From assembly GCF_016714285.1 (NCBI RefSeq), contig NZ_JADJNN010000025.1, positions 1-64,000 on the forward strand: 64,000 nt of DNA, written 5' to 3'. The notes beneath the pieces are model-generated. The model was not told the DNA's origin. It saw only the letters and a list, made by a program, of their open reading frames with translations, and made no database searches. The translations under genes were made by a program, and so were the position numbers. How positions within the stretch are numbered: position 1 is the stretch's first letter; each line of letters starts with the position of its first letter. Positions 40,645-55,476 of this stretch are shown in pieces. The stretch comes from Nannocystis sp. Lineage in GTDB: Bacteria > Myxococcota_A > Polyangia > Nannocystales > Nannocystaceae.

Positions 40645-43109
40645 AAGTCCCACTCCTTCATCAGCTCGGCGACACGCGCGTCGATGCGGGCCATCCACGC
40701 GGCCGCCCCCGCCGAGGTGTCGAGCTGCGCCAGCTTGTCGCCCTCGCCCTCCTGCAGCCCGTACAGCTCGGCGACCCGGTCCGCGAAGGCGACCCGCGAG
40801 CGGTCGTGCAGGCGCTCGAAGGCCTTGCGCGTGCGCGGCAACATGATGAGAAACTGCTCCCACGACGCCGCCCGCAGAAGCACGTCGAAGGCCTCCACCA
40901 GCGACTGCGCGCCGAGCATGATCGCCGTGCGGCTGGTCGCCATCACGCCGTCGAGGAACTCGCCGCAGGTCAGCATCACCTCTGGTCGCGACTGCGCGAA
41001 CTTCAGGATCTCCTGCGACAGCACCTCCGCCGGCTGCGCCCGCGTCTCGGTCAACAGCCCGCACATCGCCCCGCGCAGATACGGCGACGCCGACTCCGCG
41101 TAAGCCGAGCGCACATTCTCGACAAACAACACGCTGTCGAAGCCCACGCCGCTGTCCCCGAGCAGCGCCTCGGCCACGCTCTTGAGGGCCGCCAGCACCT
41201 CCTCGTGATCCTCGACCGGGACGTTGGCGACCTCCGGGATCGCAAAGCACGCCCGCGCGAAGCAGCGGCCCTCCAGATCCTTCACCACGTCCTCGCGGAT
41301 CTTCTTGCGCGCCGCCTGACGCCGCAGGACCGTCAGGTGGGTCAGCGCCCGCGCCAGCGAGACCAGGCGCGCGTCAGCGTCGATCGCGTGCCCGGCCGTC
41401 TCCTCGATCCGCAGCACCAGCCCCGGCAGATCCATGTTGGTCGCCCGCAGCAGCCGCTCGCACACGCTGGCCGCGTCGTCCTGCTCGCGCGCCAGCTCCT
41501 CGTCGATCTTCGCGGTCGCCGCGGCCTCCATGGTATCGCCATAGAGATTGTTCTCGATCAGCTGGGTCTCGACCTTCGGCGACCACTCGACCTTCCACAC
41601 CTCGCGAAACAGCGTGTTCGTCGCCCCGCCCTCGACGATCGCCGCGAACGACACCCCGAGCTCCGCGAGCCGGTGGAAGAACACCGAGCGCCGCTCGTCC
41701 GCCTCCTGGCGCAGGTCGAGCGCGATCTTCGTCTTCTTCTCCTTGCCCATCGTCTCGCCGAGGTCGAGCTCGTCGATCGTTCGGTAGAAGTCGAACACCA
41801 GCGGCAGCCGCCCGAGCGCCGGCGTCACCCGCCCGACCGCGCTGCCGATCTCCACCTCGCTCATCGCCGCTAGCAGGTAGCGCCCCTCCTCCTCGGGCCG
41901 GCCCTTGCAGCAGCACGACACGATCCCGTCGCGCACGTCGTCGAGGGTCGGCGCCTTGTGCCCGCGCAGGCTGGCCAGCATGCGCGCGTGCTGGGTGATG
42001 CTGATCGCGTCCGCCGACGACAGCAGCTCGCCCGCCCGCCGGCCGCGCGCCAGCACGGCCACCACATGATCGACCATCGCCCGGATCGGCGCGTCGGCGA
42101 CGACCGCCACCGGCCCCTGCGTGTGCTGATAAATCGATTCATAGTACTTCGGCGCGCGGTTGCCGGCGCCGTAGCCCGAGCGCTCGCTGGTCCGATAATA
42201 CGAGTACGGCGCGACCGTCGCGTACACCGTGCCCTTTGGCAGCACCTGCGCCGGCACCAGCTCCCGGCGCATGAACAGGTGAAACCCGCCGCACACCACC
42301 ACCGCGTCCTCGGGCCGCAGCTTCTGCTCCGCCAGCGTGGTGGCGATCGCCCGCCACATGTGGTCCTCGCGCGCGAAGGTCCCGTCCCGCAGCATGCGCT
42401 CGTCGCTGGTCGTCGCCCGCACCGCGGCGCAGAAGTAGGTCAGGTCGCGGCGAAACTCCTCGGCGTCCGCGTGCCGTCCACCGACCTCGAACAGCGCGTC
42501 CCAGCACTCGGCCCACGAGCGGTAGCCCGCCGTCTCGGCCAGGCTCCGGTAAAAGTCGCTCTCGACCGCGAGGTTCTCCCAGCTCGCCTGCTCCGCCGGC
42601 GCCACCTCGTCGTCCTCCTCACCTTCCTCTTCTTCCTCCTCCGCCTCCTCCTCGCCCGCCACGTGCGGCGCGATCAGCCCGTGATGCGGCAGGTCGATGA
42701 ACACCACTTGCGCGCCGATCTCTTTCGCGACCCGGATCGCCACATATTCGGGCGAGTACGGCAGCAGCGGATACCACACGCCCCACTTCGCCGGCACGTC
42801 CGGCGCCGAGCTGGCGATCCCGGCGAGGCCCAGCACATTGTCGTCATCACGATACGACGAATAGATCGCGATCGGCGGCTTGGTCTTCGCGTCAGCGATG
42901 TGCTGCACCATCTCCGTCGCCTCGGCCGGGCCCTCGATGAAGATCACCCGCGGCCGACGGGCACGCAGCGCCTCGGCGAGGAAGCGGGCCGCGCTCGGCG
43001 AGTGGTGGCGGACCGGGAACCAGTACAGCGGCTCCGCGAGCACCGCGCGGGCGCGCTGCTCCACCGCGTTCGCGTCGAGGCCCGGACGGTCGGCGAGAAT
43101 GTCCTGCAT
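40641..43109 (-). CDS. DUF5682 family protein
   Basis: 822 residues from ATG 43109. N-terminal motifs WFPVRHHSPSAARFL, PRVIFIEGPAEATEMV and FIDLPHHGL are the DUF5682 hallmarks, and VVCGGFHLFMRREL follows. They suggest a TraB/erythromycin-esterase-like alpha/beta domain with conserved His/Glu. A Glu-rich acidic insert lies near residue 155-175. The remainder is helical. DUF5682 genes are found between MoxR and VWA genes in many bacteria; the biochemical role is unknown. Start 8 bp after the MoxR stop; stop overlaps the VWA start. Confidence 0.88.
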   Translation of the reverse strand: MQDILADRPGLDANAVEQRARAVLAEPLYWFPVRHHSPSAARFLAEALRARRPRVIFIEGPAEATEMVQHIADAKTKPPIAIYSSYRDDDNVLGLAGIASSAPDVPAKWGVWYPLLPYSPEYVAIRVAKEIGAQVVFIDLPHHGLIAPHVAGEEEAEEEEEEGEEDDEVAPAEQASWENLAVESDFYRSLAETAGYRSWAECWDALFEVGGRHADAEEFRRDLTYFCAAVRATTSDERMLRDGTFAREDHMWRAIATTLAEQKLRPEDAVVVCGGFHLFMRRELVPAQVLPKGTVYATVAPYSYYRTSERSGYGAGNRAPKYYESIYQHTQGPVAVVADAPIRAMVDHVVAVLARGRRAGELLSSADAISITQHARMLASLRGHKAPTLDDVRDGIVSCCCKGRPEEEGRYLLAAMSEVEIGSAVGRVTPALGRLPLVFDFYRTIDELDLGETMGKEKKTKIALDLRQEADERRSVFFHRLAELGVSFAAIVEGGATNTLFREVWKVEWSPKVETQLIENNLYGDTMEAAATAKIDEELAREQDDAASVCERLLRATNMDLPGLVLRIEETAGHAIDADARLVSLARALTHLTVLRRQAARKKIREDVVKDLEGRCFARACFAIPEVANVPVEDHEEVLAALKSVAEALLGDSGVGFDSVLFVENVRSAYAESASPYLRGAMCGLLTETRAQPAEVLSQEILKFAQSRPEVMLTCGEFLDGVMATSRTAIMLGAQSLVEAFDVLLRAASWEQFLIMLPRTRKAFERLHDRSRVAFADRVAELYGLQEGEGDKLAQLDTSAGAAAWMARIDARVAELMKEWDF

Positions 43110-43117
43110 CGGCTCGC

Positions 43118-44326
43118 TCAGGCGGACAGGACCTTGACTGCGGCGTCGTGGAACAGCTTCCAGGCGGGGTCGCTGGCGGCCCGCTTCTTGGCGACCAGGC
43201 TCATATACTCCTTGAGCACCTTGAGGTCCGCGAGGTCCTCCTTGACGATCGAGCCGATGAGATTGCGGGCGATGTCCTCGGGGCCGACGGTGCCGGTCCC
43301 GAAGTAGCGGCTGTGGATCGCCGCGTCGAGGGCCACGCCGATCGCCTCCGCCGTCGACAGCGTCGTCGTCGGCTTCTGCACGCTCAGGCCCTCCCCCGTG
43401 GCGCCCTGGCGCATCTCGCGGAACACCGTCGTCAACAGCTTGAGCACCGGCTCCTCGATGCGCCCGGGGATCTTGTAGCGCTCGAGCAGCTCGGCCGAGC
43501 GGGTGCGGACGATCTCCACCTCGGTCTTCTGGTCCGAGACCACCGGGATATGGATGTAGTTGAAGCGGCGCTTGAGCGCCGCCGACAGCTCATTGACGCC
43601 CTGGTCGCGCGCGTTGGCGGTGGCGATGATATTGAAGCCGGGCCGCGCGAACACCATCGGGTCGTCGGGCAGCTCGGGCACCGCGATCGTCTTGTCCGAG
43701 CAGATCGAGACCAGGGCGTCCTGCACGTCGCCGACGCAGCGCGTGATCTCCTCGAAGCGGAAGATCTTGCCCGCCCGCATCGCCAGCATGCACGGGCTCT
43801 GGATCATGTTCTCCGGCTTCGGCCCCTCGGCGATGATCCGGGCGATGTTCCACGAGTATTTGATCTGCTCCTCCGTGGTGCCCGCCGTGCCCTGGATCGT
43901 CAGCAGCGAGGTCCCCGAGATCGCCGCCGCGAGGTGCTCGGACAGCCAGCTCTTGCCCGTCCCCGGGTCGCCGACCAGCAGCAGCGCCCGCTCGCTCGCG
44001 AGGGTCACGATCGATCGCTCGACGATCGAGTCGTCGCCGAAGAACTTGCGCGTGATCGCGACCTCGACCTCCTTGCCGTCGATCTTCGCCTTGAGCGGCT
44101 TCTTGGCCCCCGTGATGTAAGTGAGCACCGAGCGCGGCGACAGCTGCCACGCCGCCGGCGCCTGGTCGGCCTCGTTCTGGCGCAGCGCCTCGAGCTCGCG
44201 GCGATACTTGAGCTCGGCCGGCTCGCGCAGGAGCTCCGACTCCGACGGTGATGCCGGCGCGGGGACCGGGGCTACGTTCGGCGCGCTGCTCGGGTCGGCG
44301 GCGCTGGGGGTCTTCGCTTTGGCCAT
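43118..44326 (-). CDS. MoxR-type AAA+ ATPase
   Basis: 402 residues from ATG 44326. Walker A LLVGDPGTGKSW, Walker B-like IFRFEEITR, sensor motifs in FNIIATANARDQGVNELSAAL with the arginine-finger region LKRRFNYIHIP. This is the MoxR architecture, working as a hexameric chaperone with the VWA protein of the same operon. The N-terminus is a short Pro/Ala-rich extension. Confidence 0.92.
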   Translation of the reverse strand: MAKAKTPSAADPSSAPNVAPVPAPASPSESELLREPAELKYRRELEALRQNEADQAPAAWQLSPRSVLTYITGAKKPLKAKIDGKEVEVAITRKFFGDDSIVERSIVTLASERALLLVGDPGTGKSWLSEHLAAAISGTSLLTIQGTAGTTEEQIKYSWNIARIIAEGPKPENMIQSPCMLAMRAGKIFRFEEITRCVGDVQDALVSICSDKTIAVPELPDDPMVFARPGFNIIATANARDQGVNELSAALKRRFNYIHIPVVSDQKTEVEIVRTRSAELLERYKIPGRIEEPVLKLLTTVFREMRQGATGEGLSVQKPTTTLSTAEAIGVALDAAIHSRYFGTGTVGPEDIARNLIGSIVKEDLADLKVLKEYMSLVAKKRAASDPAWKLFHDAAVKVLSA

Positions 44327-44342
44327 GGCGGGGTTCGATTCG

Positions 44343-45863
44343 CTAGAGTTGGAGGCTGCCGAGGAGCGCGGACAGGTTGATCTTCTCGTTCGATAGCATC
44401 AGGTGGAGCGGGCCGTCCGGCCCGAGCGTCGCCAGCGGCGTCAACACCAGGCGACCGAGCTCGTAGTGGACGAGCCCGTAGAGCGGCGCTGGCGGCTTCG
44501 CGGCGCTCGGCTTGCGCTTCGCGTGGGCCTCGAGGTGACCCGCCAGGGTCTTGCCGTCGGCGCCGGTCGAGACCACCGCGTCGAGCTCGAGCCCGGCCGC
44601 TGTTACCGCGAAGATCCGGCGCTCCGGGGTCGCCCGCGCCTTGTCCTCCTTGCAGCTCCAGTCGGCCAGCACGACCTCCTCCTGCAGCTCGTTGGGCAGG
44701 TCGAGGGGGGATGGCACCAGGGCCCGCGCGCGCGCCAGCGCCGGTCCCATCTGCCACTCGAGGTACGGCTCCCAGCCGCCCGCCAGCTTGCCCTGCTGCG
44801 TCACCGTCCCCTTGGGCCCGAGCAGCAGCCGACCCCCGCCGCGCTCATCCAGAGCGATCGCGGCGCCCGTCACCGTCAGCACCATCCGCTCGCTGAAGAT
44901 CTTCGGGTGATACTTCTGCGGCTGCGGCAGGTGGAGAAACGCCTCGGCCGTGATATCCGCGGACTTTCGCCCGAACACCAGGCCAAACACCAGAGATCGG
45001 CCGACCAGCGCGGGATCCTCGGCCTTGACCACGCGCAGACGAAACTCAAAAGTGCAGGTATTTTGCACGGTCCGCGCGAACACACCCAGCGTGACCACAT
45101 CGATCGACCGGACCGGCAGCGGATCGCGGGCGCCGGTGCCCGACAGCCGGGCGAGCACGCGATCGTTCTTCGCCGCCAGCGCCTCCGCGAGCCCGCGCGC
45201 CAGCAGCCACGCCCGGTGCGTGAAGAACACGAAGCGCTTCGCCGAGAACGCCTCGCTGTGCGCGAGGAAGCGGCCCACCTCCTCGTTGACGTAGCGCAGC
45301 GTCGCCCCGAGCCGCAGCAGCTTCATGCGCGAGGCCTCCTTGAACGAGACGTCGAGCTTCTGCCGCGTCGCCTCGGTCGCGCTGGTCAGCCCGGTGCGCA
45401 CGAGATCCTCGATCGCCCGCGCGAGCTCCTCGAGCAGCGCCGCCAGCTTCTTCTGCTCCGGCGCCGGCAAACTTGTGAGCTCCGTGTTCACCGCCCCCGG
45501 GCTCGCGGCGACGGCCTCGGCCTCGTCCTCATCCTCGTCCCCGGCCGCGATCGCCTGCGCCCACGCGCTCGCGGCCGCCTCGAGGCTGAGCACCCGCTCG
45601 AACACGTGCAGGCTCGTGTAGGCCGAGAGCAGGGCCACCGGGGCGCCGCGGGTGTCACTCGTGATCGCCCGTAGCATCGCCCGCAGCCGCGACGTGATGT
45701 GCACCAGCCCCTGCCGCTCATAGCTGTCGGTGAGCAGCTCCAGCGGCGAGAGGTCGCCCGGCGCGACCGAGGCGAGCCCGCGCACGACCAGCTCGACCAT
45801 CCGGCCGCGGAGGTTCTCGAGGGTGCTGGCGATCTCTTCGACCTCGGCCAACCCTGCCCCCAA
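44343..45863 (-). CDS. Conserved hypothetical protein of the MoxR/VWA operon
   Basis: 506 residues from TTG 45863, 2 nt after the SWIM-gene stop. The N-terminal half is helical with an acidic patch (GDEDEDEAE). The C-terminal half is mixed, ending ALYGLVHYELGRLVLTPLATL-type strands. No family motif was recognised. In other genomes the SWIM-MoxR-DUF5682-VWA set carries a DUF5691-type gene in this position, but similarity was not tested. Tight spacing indicates co-function with the ATPase. Confidence 0.7.
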   Translation of the reverse strand: MGAGLAEVEEIASTLENLRGRMVELVVRGLASVAPGDLSPLELLTDSYERQGLVHITSRLRAMLRAITSDTRGAPVALLSAYTSLHVFERVLSLEAAASAWAQAIAAGDEDEDEAEAVAASPGAVNTELTSLPAPEQKKLAALLEELARAIEDLVRTGLTSATEATRQKLDVSFKEASRMKLLRLGATLRYVNEEVGRFLAHSEAFSAKRFVFFTHRAWLLARGLAEALAAKNDRVLARLSGTGARDPLPVRSIDVVTLGVFARTVQNTCTFEFRLRVVKAEDPALVGRSLVFGLVFGRKSADITAEAFLHLPQPQKYHPKIFSERMVLTVTGAAIALDERGGGRLLLGPKGTVTQQGKLAGGWEPYLEWQMGPALARARALVPSPLDLPNELQEEVVLADWSCKEDKARATPERRIFAVTAAGLELDAVVSTGADGKTLAGHLEAHAKRKPSAAKPPAPLYGLVHYELGRLVLTPLATLGPDGPLHLMLSNEKINLSALLGSLQL

Positions 45864-45865
45864 AA

Positions 45866-46495
45866 CTAGATCGCGTAGTAATCCTCGGGGATCGTCTCGG
45901 TCGGGCGCCAGTCGACCTCACCGGCCTCGGCGCCCTTGTAGCGGATGAAGGTGGCGCTCATCGAATCCTTGTCGAGCGCGGCCTTCTTGCCGCGGGTCGC
46001 CCGCGCCCACTGCAGCGCCGTGGCAGGGTCCAGCTGGGCCCCCTGGGCGAGCCCGACCAGCAGCACCAGCAGGTGCTTGCACGGCTTGCCCCGCAGCCCA
46101 CCGCAGGGGAACAGGTTCTGCGTGCAGCACATATACCGCCCCTTCGCGTCCATGCTGCACGCATAGAACAGCGACGGGTTATTCTGGCTCTTCACGACCC
46201 CGGTCACGCGCTCGTCATTGACCTCGCTAAACAGCTGGAACCGCTCCGCCCGCAGCATCACCTTGACCTTGTCCATCCGCCCGTCGCCGGTGACCTTGTC
46301 GAGCTCGCTGAACAGCGACGACAGGCTGACCTTCTTCGGCGCGGCCCCGGCCGCAGTCGGAGTCGCGGTCGTAGTCGGAGTCGCGGTCGAAGCCGCTGCG
46401 GGCGCCGCGGACTTCGCAGGCGCTGCGGATGGCGCGGCCGCTGCGGGCCTTGCGGGTGCTGCTGGTGGCGATGCAACGATCCGTCTGGTTGCCAT
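45866..46495 (-). CDS. SWIM zinc-finger-like protein
   Basis: 209 residues from ATG 46495. An Ala/Pro/Thr-rich N-terminus (about 60 residues), then a compact domain with YACSMDAKGRYMCCTQN, a C-G-G loop and GKPCKHLLVL. The Cys pair followed by C-x-H fits a SWIM-type zinc site, used for protein or nucleic-acid binding. It is the first gene of the five-gene operon and may recognise the substrate of the MoxR/VWA machine. Confidence 0.75.
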   Translation of the reverse strand: MATRRIVASPPAAPARPAAAAPSAAPAKSAAPAAASTATPTTTATPTAAGAAPKKVSLSSLFSELDKVTGDGRMDKVKVMLRAERFQLFSEVNDERVTGVVKSQNNPSLFYACSMDAKGRYMCCTQNLFPCGGLRGKPCKHLLVLLVGLAQGAQLDPATALQWARATRGKKAALDKDSMSATFIRYKGAEAGEVDWRPTETIPEDYYAI

Positions 46496-46689
46496 GAACG
46501 TGTGCCCCTCGCGGACCGCGACTGTAACCGACCTGCCCCACCCGTTGTAAAGCGGTGAATCCTCCAATCTCGCGCGCGGTTTCCCCCGAAGGTCCCCGGA
46601 TAGCGCCACGATCGCCGCGAAATGCCGGCGACGATGCCTGCGATCCGCGGGTCATCGCGCCACGAGAACAGTGGTATCTCGGCCCCCGC

Positions 46690-47619
46690 GTGCCCGCCGA
46701 CCTCGCCACCGCATTCACCGATCGCGTGCTCATGATCCGACCCGCGGCCTTCGGCTGGAACCCCGAGACCGCCGCCAGCAACGGCTTCGCCCGGGCCGTC
46801 GGCGGCCATCGAGAGGAGCTCGCCGCCGCCGCCCGCCGCGAGTTCGACGCCATGGTCGAGGTCCTGGTCCGCGCCGGCCTCTCGCCGTGGGTCTGGGACG
46901 AGCGCCCCGGCCCGCCCCGGCCCGACGCCGTGTTCCCCAACAACTGGATCTCCACCCACCCCGGCGGCCGCGTGCACCTCTACCCGATGGCCGCCGCCAG
47001 CCGCCGCGCCGAGGTCGACCCGGCGCTCGTCGACGAGCTCGCCCGCCGCCACCGCGTCACCGAGATCGTCGACTGGACCCACCACGCCGCGCACGGCCGC
47101 TACCTCGAGGGCACCGGCAGCCTCGTCCTCGACGCCCGCCGCCGCCTCGCCTACGCCTGCGAGTCCTCGCGCACAGACCCCGATCTGCTGCGCGCCTGGG
47201 CCACGCGCGAGGGCTACACGCCGGTCCTGTTCGCCGCCCACGACGCCGCCGGCCAGCCGATCTATCACACCAACGTCGTGCTCTGCGTCGGCCACGGCTT
47301 CGCCGCCTGCGGCCTCGATCTCGTCGCCGCCCCCGCTCGTGCCGACCTGCGCGCGCAGCTCGAGGCCGGCGGCGAGCTCATCGAGCTGACCCCACCGCAG
47401 ATCGATCGCTTCGCCGGCAACATGTTGCAGCTCATCGACCACCGCGGCGCCCCCGTCTGCGTGCTCTCGCAGACCGCCCTCGCCGCCCTCGCTCCGACCC
47501 AGGTGCAGCAGCTCGAGCGCCACACCACCCTCCTGCCCGTCGCCATCCCCACGATCGAGGCCGTCGGAGGCGGCAGCGCCCGCTGCATGCTCGCCGAGCT
47601 GTTCCTCGAGCCGCGCTGA
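46690..47619 (+). CDS. Amidinotransferase-fold hydrolase, CtlX-like
   Basis: 309 residues using GTG 46690; ATG 46732 is the shorter alternative. Family marks of citrulline-utilisation hydrolase CtlX and dimethylarginine hydrolases: MIRPAAFGWNPETAASN, VFPNNWISTH, LEGTGSLVLD, the His in YHTNVVL, and the catalytic Cys in GGGSARCMLAELF. It acts on guanidino or ureido compounds in the cytoplasm. It is divergent from the SWIM operon. Confidence 0.85.
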   Translation: MPADLATAFTDRVLMIRPAAFGWNPETAASNGFARAVGGHREELAAAARREFDAMVEVLVRAGLSPWVWDERPGPPRPDAVFPNNWISTHPGGRVHLYPMAAASRRAEVDPALVDELARRHRVTEIVDWTHHAAHGRYLEGTGSLVLDARRRLAYACESSRTDPDLLRAWATREGYTPVLFAAHDAAGQPIYHTNVVLCVGHGFAACGLDLVAAPARADLRAQLEAGGELIELTPPQIDRFAGNMLQLIDHRGAPVCVLSQTALAALAPTQVQQLERHTTLLPVAIPTIEAVGGGSARCMLAELFLEPR

Positions 47620-47716
47620 GCCACACCGCGAACCCGCGGACGCTGCGAACCTTCCGGACCGCGACCCCTGCGAACATGGACACGCCGACCGCCCTCTGAC
47701 ACCGTCATCCTCCCCC

Positions 47717-48094
47717 ATGTCCAAGCTCAGCAAGGCCCTCATCGTCCTCGTCGCCCTCCTGCACCTCGTCTTCCTCGTGCTCGAGATGTTCCTGTGGCAG
47801 AGCGAGCCGGTCATGGCCCGCTTCGGCACCACCCCCGCCTTCGCGGCCCAGTCCGCGGTGCTGGCGATGAATCAGGGCCTCTACAACGGCTTCCTCAGCG
47901 CCGGCCTGCTGTGGTCGCTGATGCTCGGCGACGCCGCGCACGGCCGCGCCAGCGCCCGCTTCTTCCTCGCCTGCGTGGTCGTCGCCGGCGTGTTCGGCGG
48001 GCTCACGGCCAAGCCCTCGATCCTCGTCGTGCAGGCCCTGCCCGCCCTGCTCGCCCTCGCCACCACCTTTCTCGCCCCCGCCCGATCGCGCTAG
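47717..48094 (+). CDS. DUF1304 family membrane protein
   Basis: 125 residues from ATG 47717. Four helices with FLVLEMFLWQSEPV, NQGLYNGFLSAGLLW and AKPSILVVQALPALLAL, the DUF1304 pattern. Inner-membrane protein of unknown function. 97 bp after the CtlX-like gene. Confidence 0.88.
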   Translation: MSKLSKALIVLVALLHLVFLVLEMFLWQSEPVMARFGTTPAFAAQSAVLAMNQGLYNGFLSAGLLWSLMLGDAAHGRASARFFLACVVVAGVFGGLTAKPSILVVQALPALLALATTFLAPARSR

Positions 48095-48215
48095 TACCTC
48101 GACGTGGGCCCACGCGCCGGGTTTGCGCCGCCCCGCAGCGGCTGCACGCTGGCCCACGCCGCCCGCCGAACTCCGCTAGCATTCCTCGCGGCACACCGCT
48201 TGCTCCGCCCCCCCC

Positions 48216-49979
48216 GTGTTCGCGTCGATCGCCACCCTGCTGCTCGCCCTGGCACCGCCGACCACCGTCGCGGCGCCGACCTGTGAGCACAAGGCCCCCG
48301 TCTATCGCGGCGGACGAACGATCGGCGAGCGCTGCCCCGACGAGCTCCGCGCCGCCCACATGACGACGCTCGACCTCGGCGACAGCTGGGCCCCCTACTC
48401 CTTCGACGGCGCCGCGATCGCGGCCGGCGTGGCCCCGCCGAGCTACCGCGACACCTTCATCGCGCTCGCCGACCAGCGCTTCGGCGACGACACCCTCGCC
48501 GCGAGCGACCACGACCTCGAGCTCTACGGCATCACCCCGAGCCCGCGCGTCGTCCTCGCGGCGATGGACGGCACGACACGCCACAGCTGCCACGACGCGA
48601 TCGACGACGACCCGCTGCGTGCCGTCCGCGTGCCGCTGCGACGCGAGGACCCGAGCGAGGCGCAGGCGCGCCGCAAGACGCAGGCGCGCCGCCTGGCCTA
48701 CATCGCGGCGGTGATCGCCAGGCGCGGCCTCGCCGACCCCGCCGAGCTCGCCGCGCAGAGCCCCGCCTACGCGCGCCTGGTCGCCGACGCCGAGCGCGAC
48801 GCGATCCGCCTCGGGGCGATCGCCGCGCTGCAGGCCCACCTCGTCTGCGACGGCCTCCTGCAGCGCGCCAGCGGCATCGTCGACGGCGCGACCCGCCAGG
48901 CGCTCGCCGCCTATCAGCGTCGCCACTGGATCGTCGCCCACGGAGAGCTCGACGCCGACACCCGCGACGCCCTGATCGCCGGCAGCCGCGAGCTCGACTT
49001 CCGCCTCGCGCTCCGGCTCCTGCGTCAGCGCGTCGCCGACGCGGCCGGCCTGATCGAGGACGGCTCGGCCCGCAACGCCTGGGGTACCGTCCTCGGTCGT
49101 CAGCTCGACCCCGCCGACCTGCGCTACCAGGGCGACGATCCCCCGCTCAGCAACGGCGCCCCCGACTCGATCTCACCCGCCACCGAAGCCGCCGCGCGTG
49201 CCCTCGGATGGCTGGACTTCGCCACCACCCGCGACGGCCTGCGCAGCATCCTCGCCGCCGACGCCCACACCGTCGCCGTCGCCCTGCCGCCGCCGCCCGC
49301 CTACCACAGCCGCACGCTGCCCCTGCGGGCCGTCATCGATCGCCACGGCGCCGACGATCGCGCGACCCTCACCCTCTACGCGCAGGCCGGCGACGGCGAG
49401 CTCGCGCTGGTCCGCTGGCCGACCACCGTCGGCGGATGGAAGGCCGAGAAGCTCGCCAACGGCCGCGTCGTAAAAAAGCACAAGCCGTCGGACACCGGCC
49501 CCCGCGTGTGGCGTGACCTCGTCGTCGCGCCGGTGTGGTTCGCCCCCGACGGCACCCCCGACGACGACCTCGTCGGCCGCCGCGACGGCCACTGGGCGGT
49601 GAAGGAGGACCTGATCGGCCCCGGCTATCGCTCCGCCTACGGCCTCGTGATGCTGATCCACCACCAGCCCGTGATCCTCCGCGACGGCACCCACATGCTC
49701 GACCACGGCATCCGCACCCACGGCTCGGTCAGCTACCGATCGATCCTCGTCGGCGACAGTCACGGCTGCCACCGCCTCTACAACCACCACGTCCTGCGCC
49801 TCGCCAACTTCCTCCTGCGCAACCACAGCTACGTCGTCCACGGCGCCGCCGAGGAGCACTACATCCGCCGCGTCCGCCGTCACGGTCGGCGCTGGACCAT
49901 CCGCCGCGACGAACGCGGCTTCCGCTACGAGCTCACCCCGCCGGTCCCGATCGAGGTCGGCCGCGGCGTCCTCGACTAG
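48216..49979 (+). CDS. L,D-transpeptidase with peptidoglycan-binding-like region
   Basis: 587 residues from GTG 48216. Signal peptide (FASIATLLLALAPPTTVAAP). A peptidoglycan-binding-like helical segment lies near 210-260 (GIVDGATRQALAAYQRRH). The C-terminal YkuD-type catalytic domain has H-G-S-V-S-Y then GDSHGCHRLYN with the nucleophile Cys. It resembles the large YcbB-type enzymes that make 3-3 cross-links in the periplasm. Confidence 0.88.
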   Translation: MFASIATLLLALAPPTTVAAPTCEHKAPVYRGGRTIGERCPDELRAAHMTTLDLGDSWAPYSFDGAAIAAGVAPPSYRDTFIALADQRFGDDTLAASDHDLELYGITPSPRVVLAAMDGTTRHSCHDAIDDDPLRAVRVPLRREDPSEAQARRKTQARRLAYIAAVIARRGLADPAELAAQSPAYARLVADAERDAIRLGAIAALQAHLVCDGLLQRASGIVDGATRQALAAYQRRHWIVAHGELDADTRDALIAGSRELDFRLALRLLRQRVADAAGLIEDGSARNAWGTVLGRQLDPADLRYQGDDPPLSNGAPDSISPATEAAARALGWLDFATTRDGLRSILAADAHTVAVALPPPPAYHSRTLPLRAVIDRHGADDRATLTLYAQAGDGELALVRWPTTVGGWKAEKLANGRVVKKHKPSDTGPRVWRDLVVAPVWFAPDGTPDDDLVGRRDGHWAVKEDLIGPGYRSAYGLVMLIHHQPVILRDGTHMLDHGIRTHGSVSYRSILVGDSHGCHRLYNHHVLRLANFLLRNHSYVVHGAAEEHYIRRVRRHGRRWTIRRDERGFRYELTPPVPIEVGRGVLD

Positions 49980-50114
49980 TCCTCGAATGGCCCTCGAATG
50001 GCCCCGCGACTGGCGTAGGTTGCGCAACAACCCTGGACGAGCCGCCGCCCCCCGCCACGCCGCCCCCCCGCGCCCACGATCCGGCGAATCACCCCGCCCC
50101 GGCCGCGAGCTGCG

Positions 50115-51491
<1,377 letters not shown>

Positions 51492-51576
51492 CCTCCTCAG
51501 CACGTTCCCGCGCCTCCGCGCTGGCACACGTCGGCGACGGATGGACTTCCGCGCGCGTCGCCGCCTACGATGACGC

Positions 51577-55345
<3,769 letters not shown>

Positions 55346-55381
55346 GCGCCCACCTCATACGCGGCGCCGCAGCGCAGCGCG

Positions 55382-55476
55382 GCTCAGCTCGACCACTCGG
55401 TGCACACCTCGCACACCTCGCGCCACGCAGCCTGCAGCCCCGCCCCGCTCAGCTCGACCACTCGGTGCACACCTCG
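55382..55476. repeat. 30-bp direct repeat copying a gene's 3' end
   Basis: The same 30 bases occur at 55382-55411 and 55447-55476 (period 65). The second copy contains the last codons and stop of the lipoprotein at 55449 (E-V-C-T-E-W-S-S). The first lies just downstream and keeps the same peptide and stop. Confidence 0.85.

Noticed and set aside
44343..45863. Firm assignment as a DUF5691 protein
   Set aside because: Only the operon position suggests it. No motif could be recognised by eye, so it is left as hypothetical.
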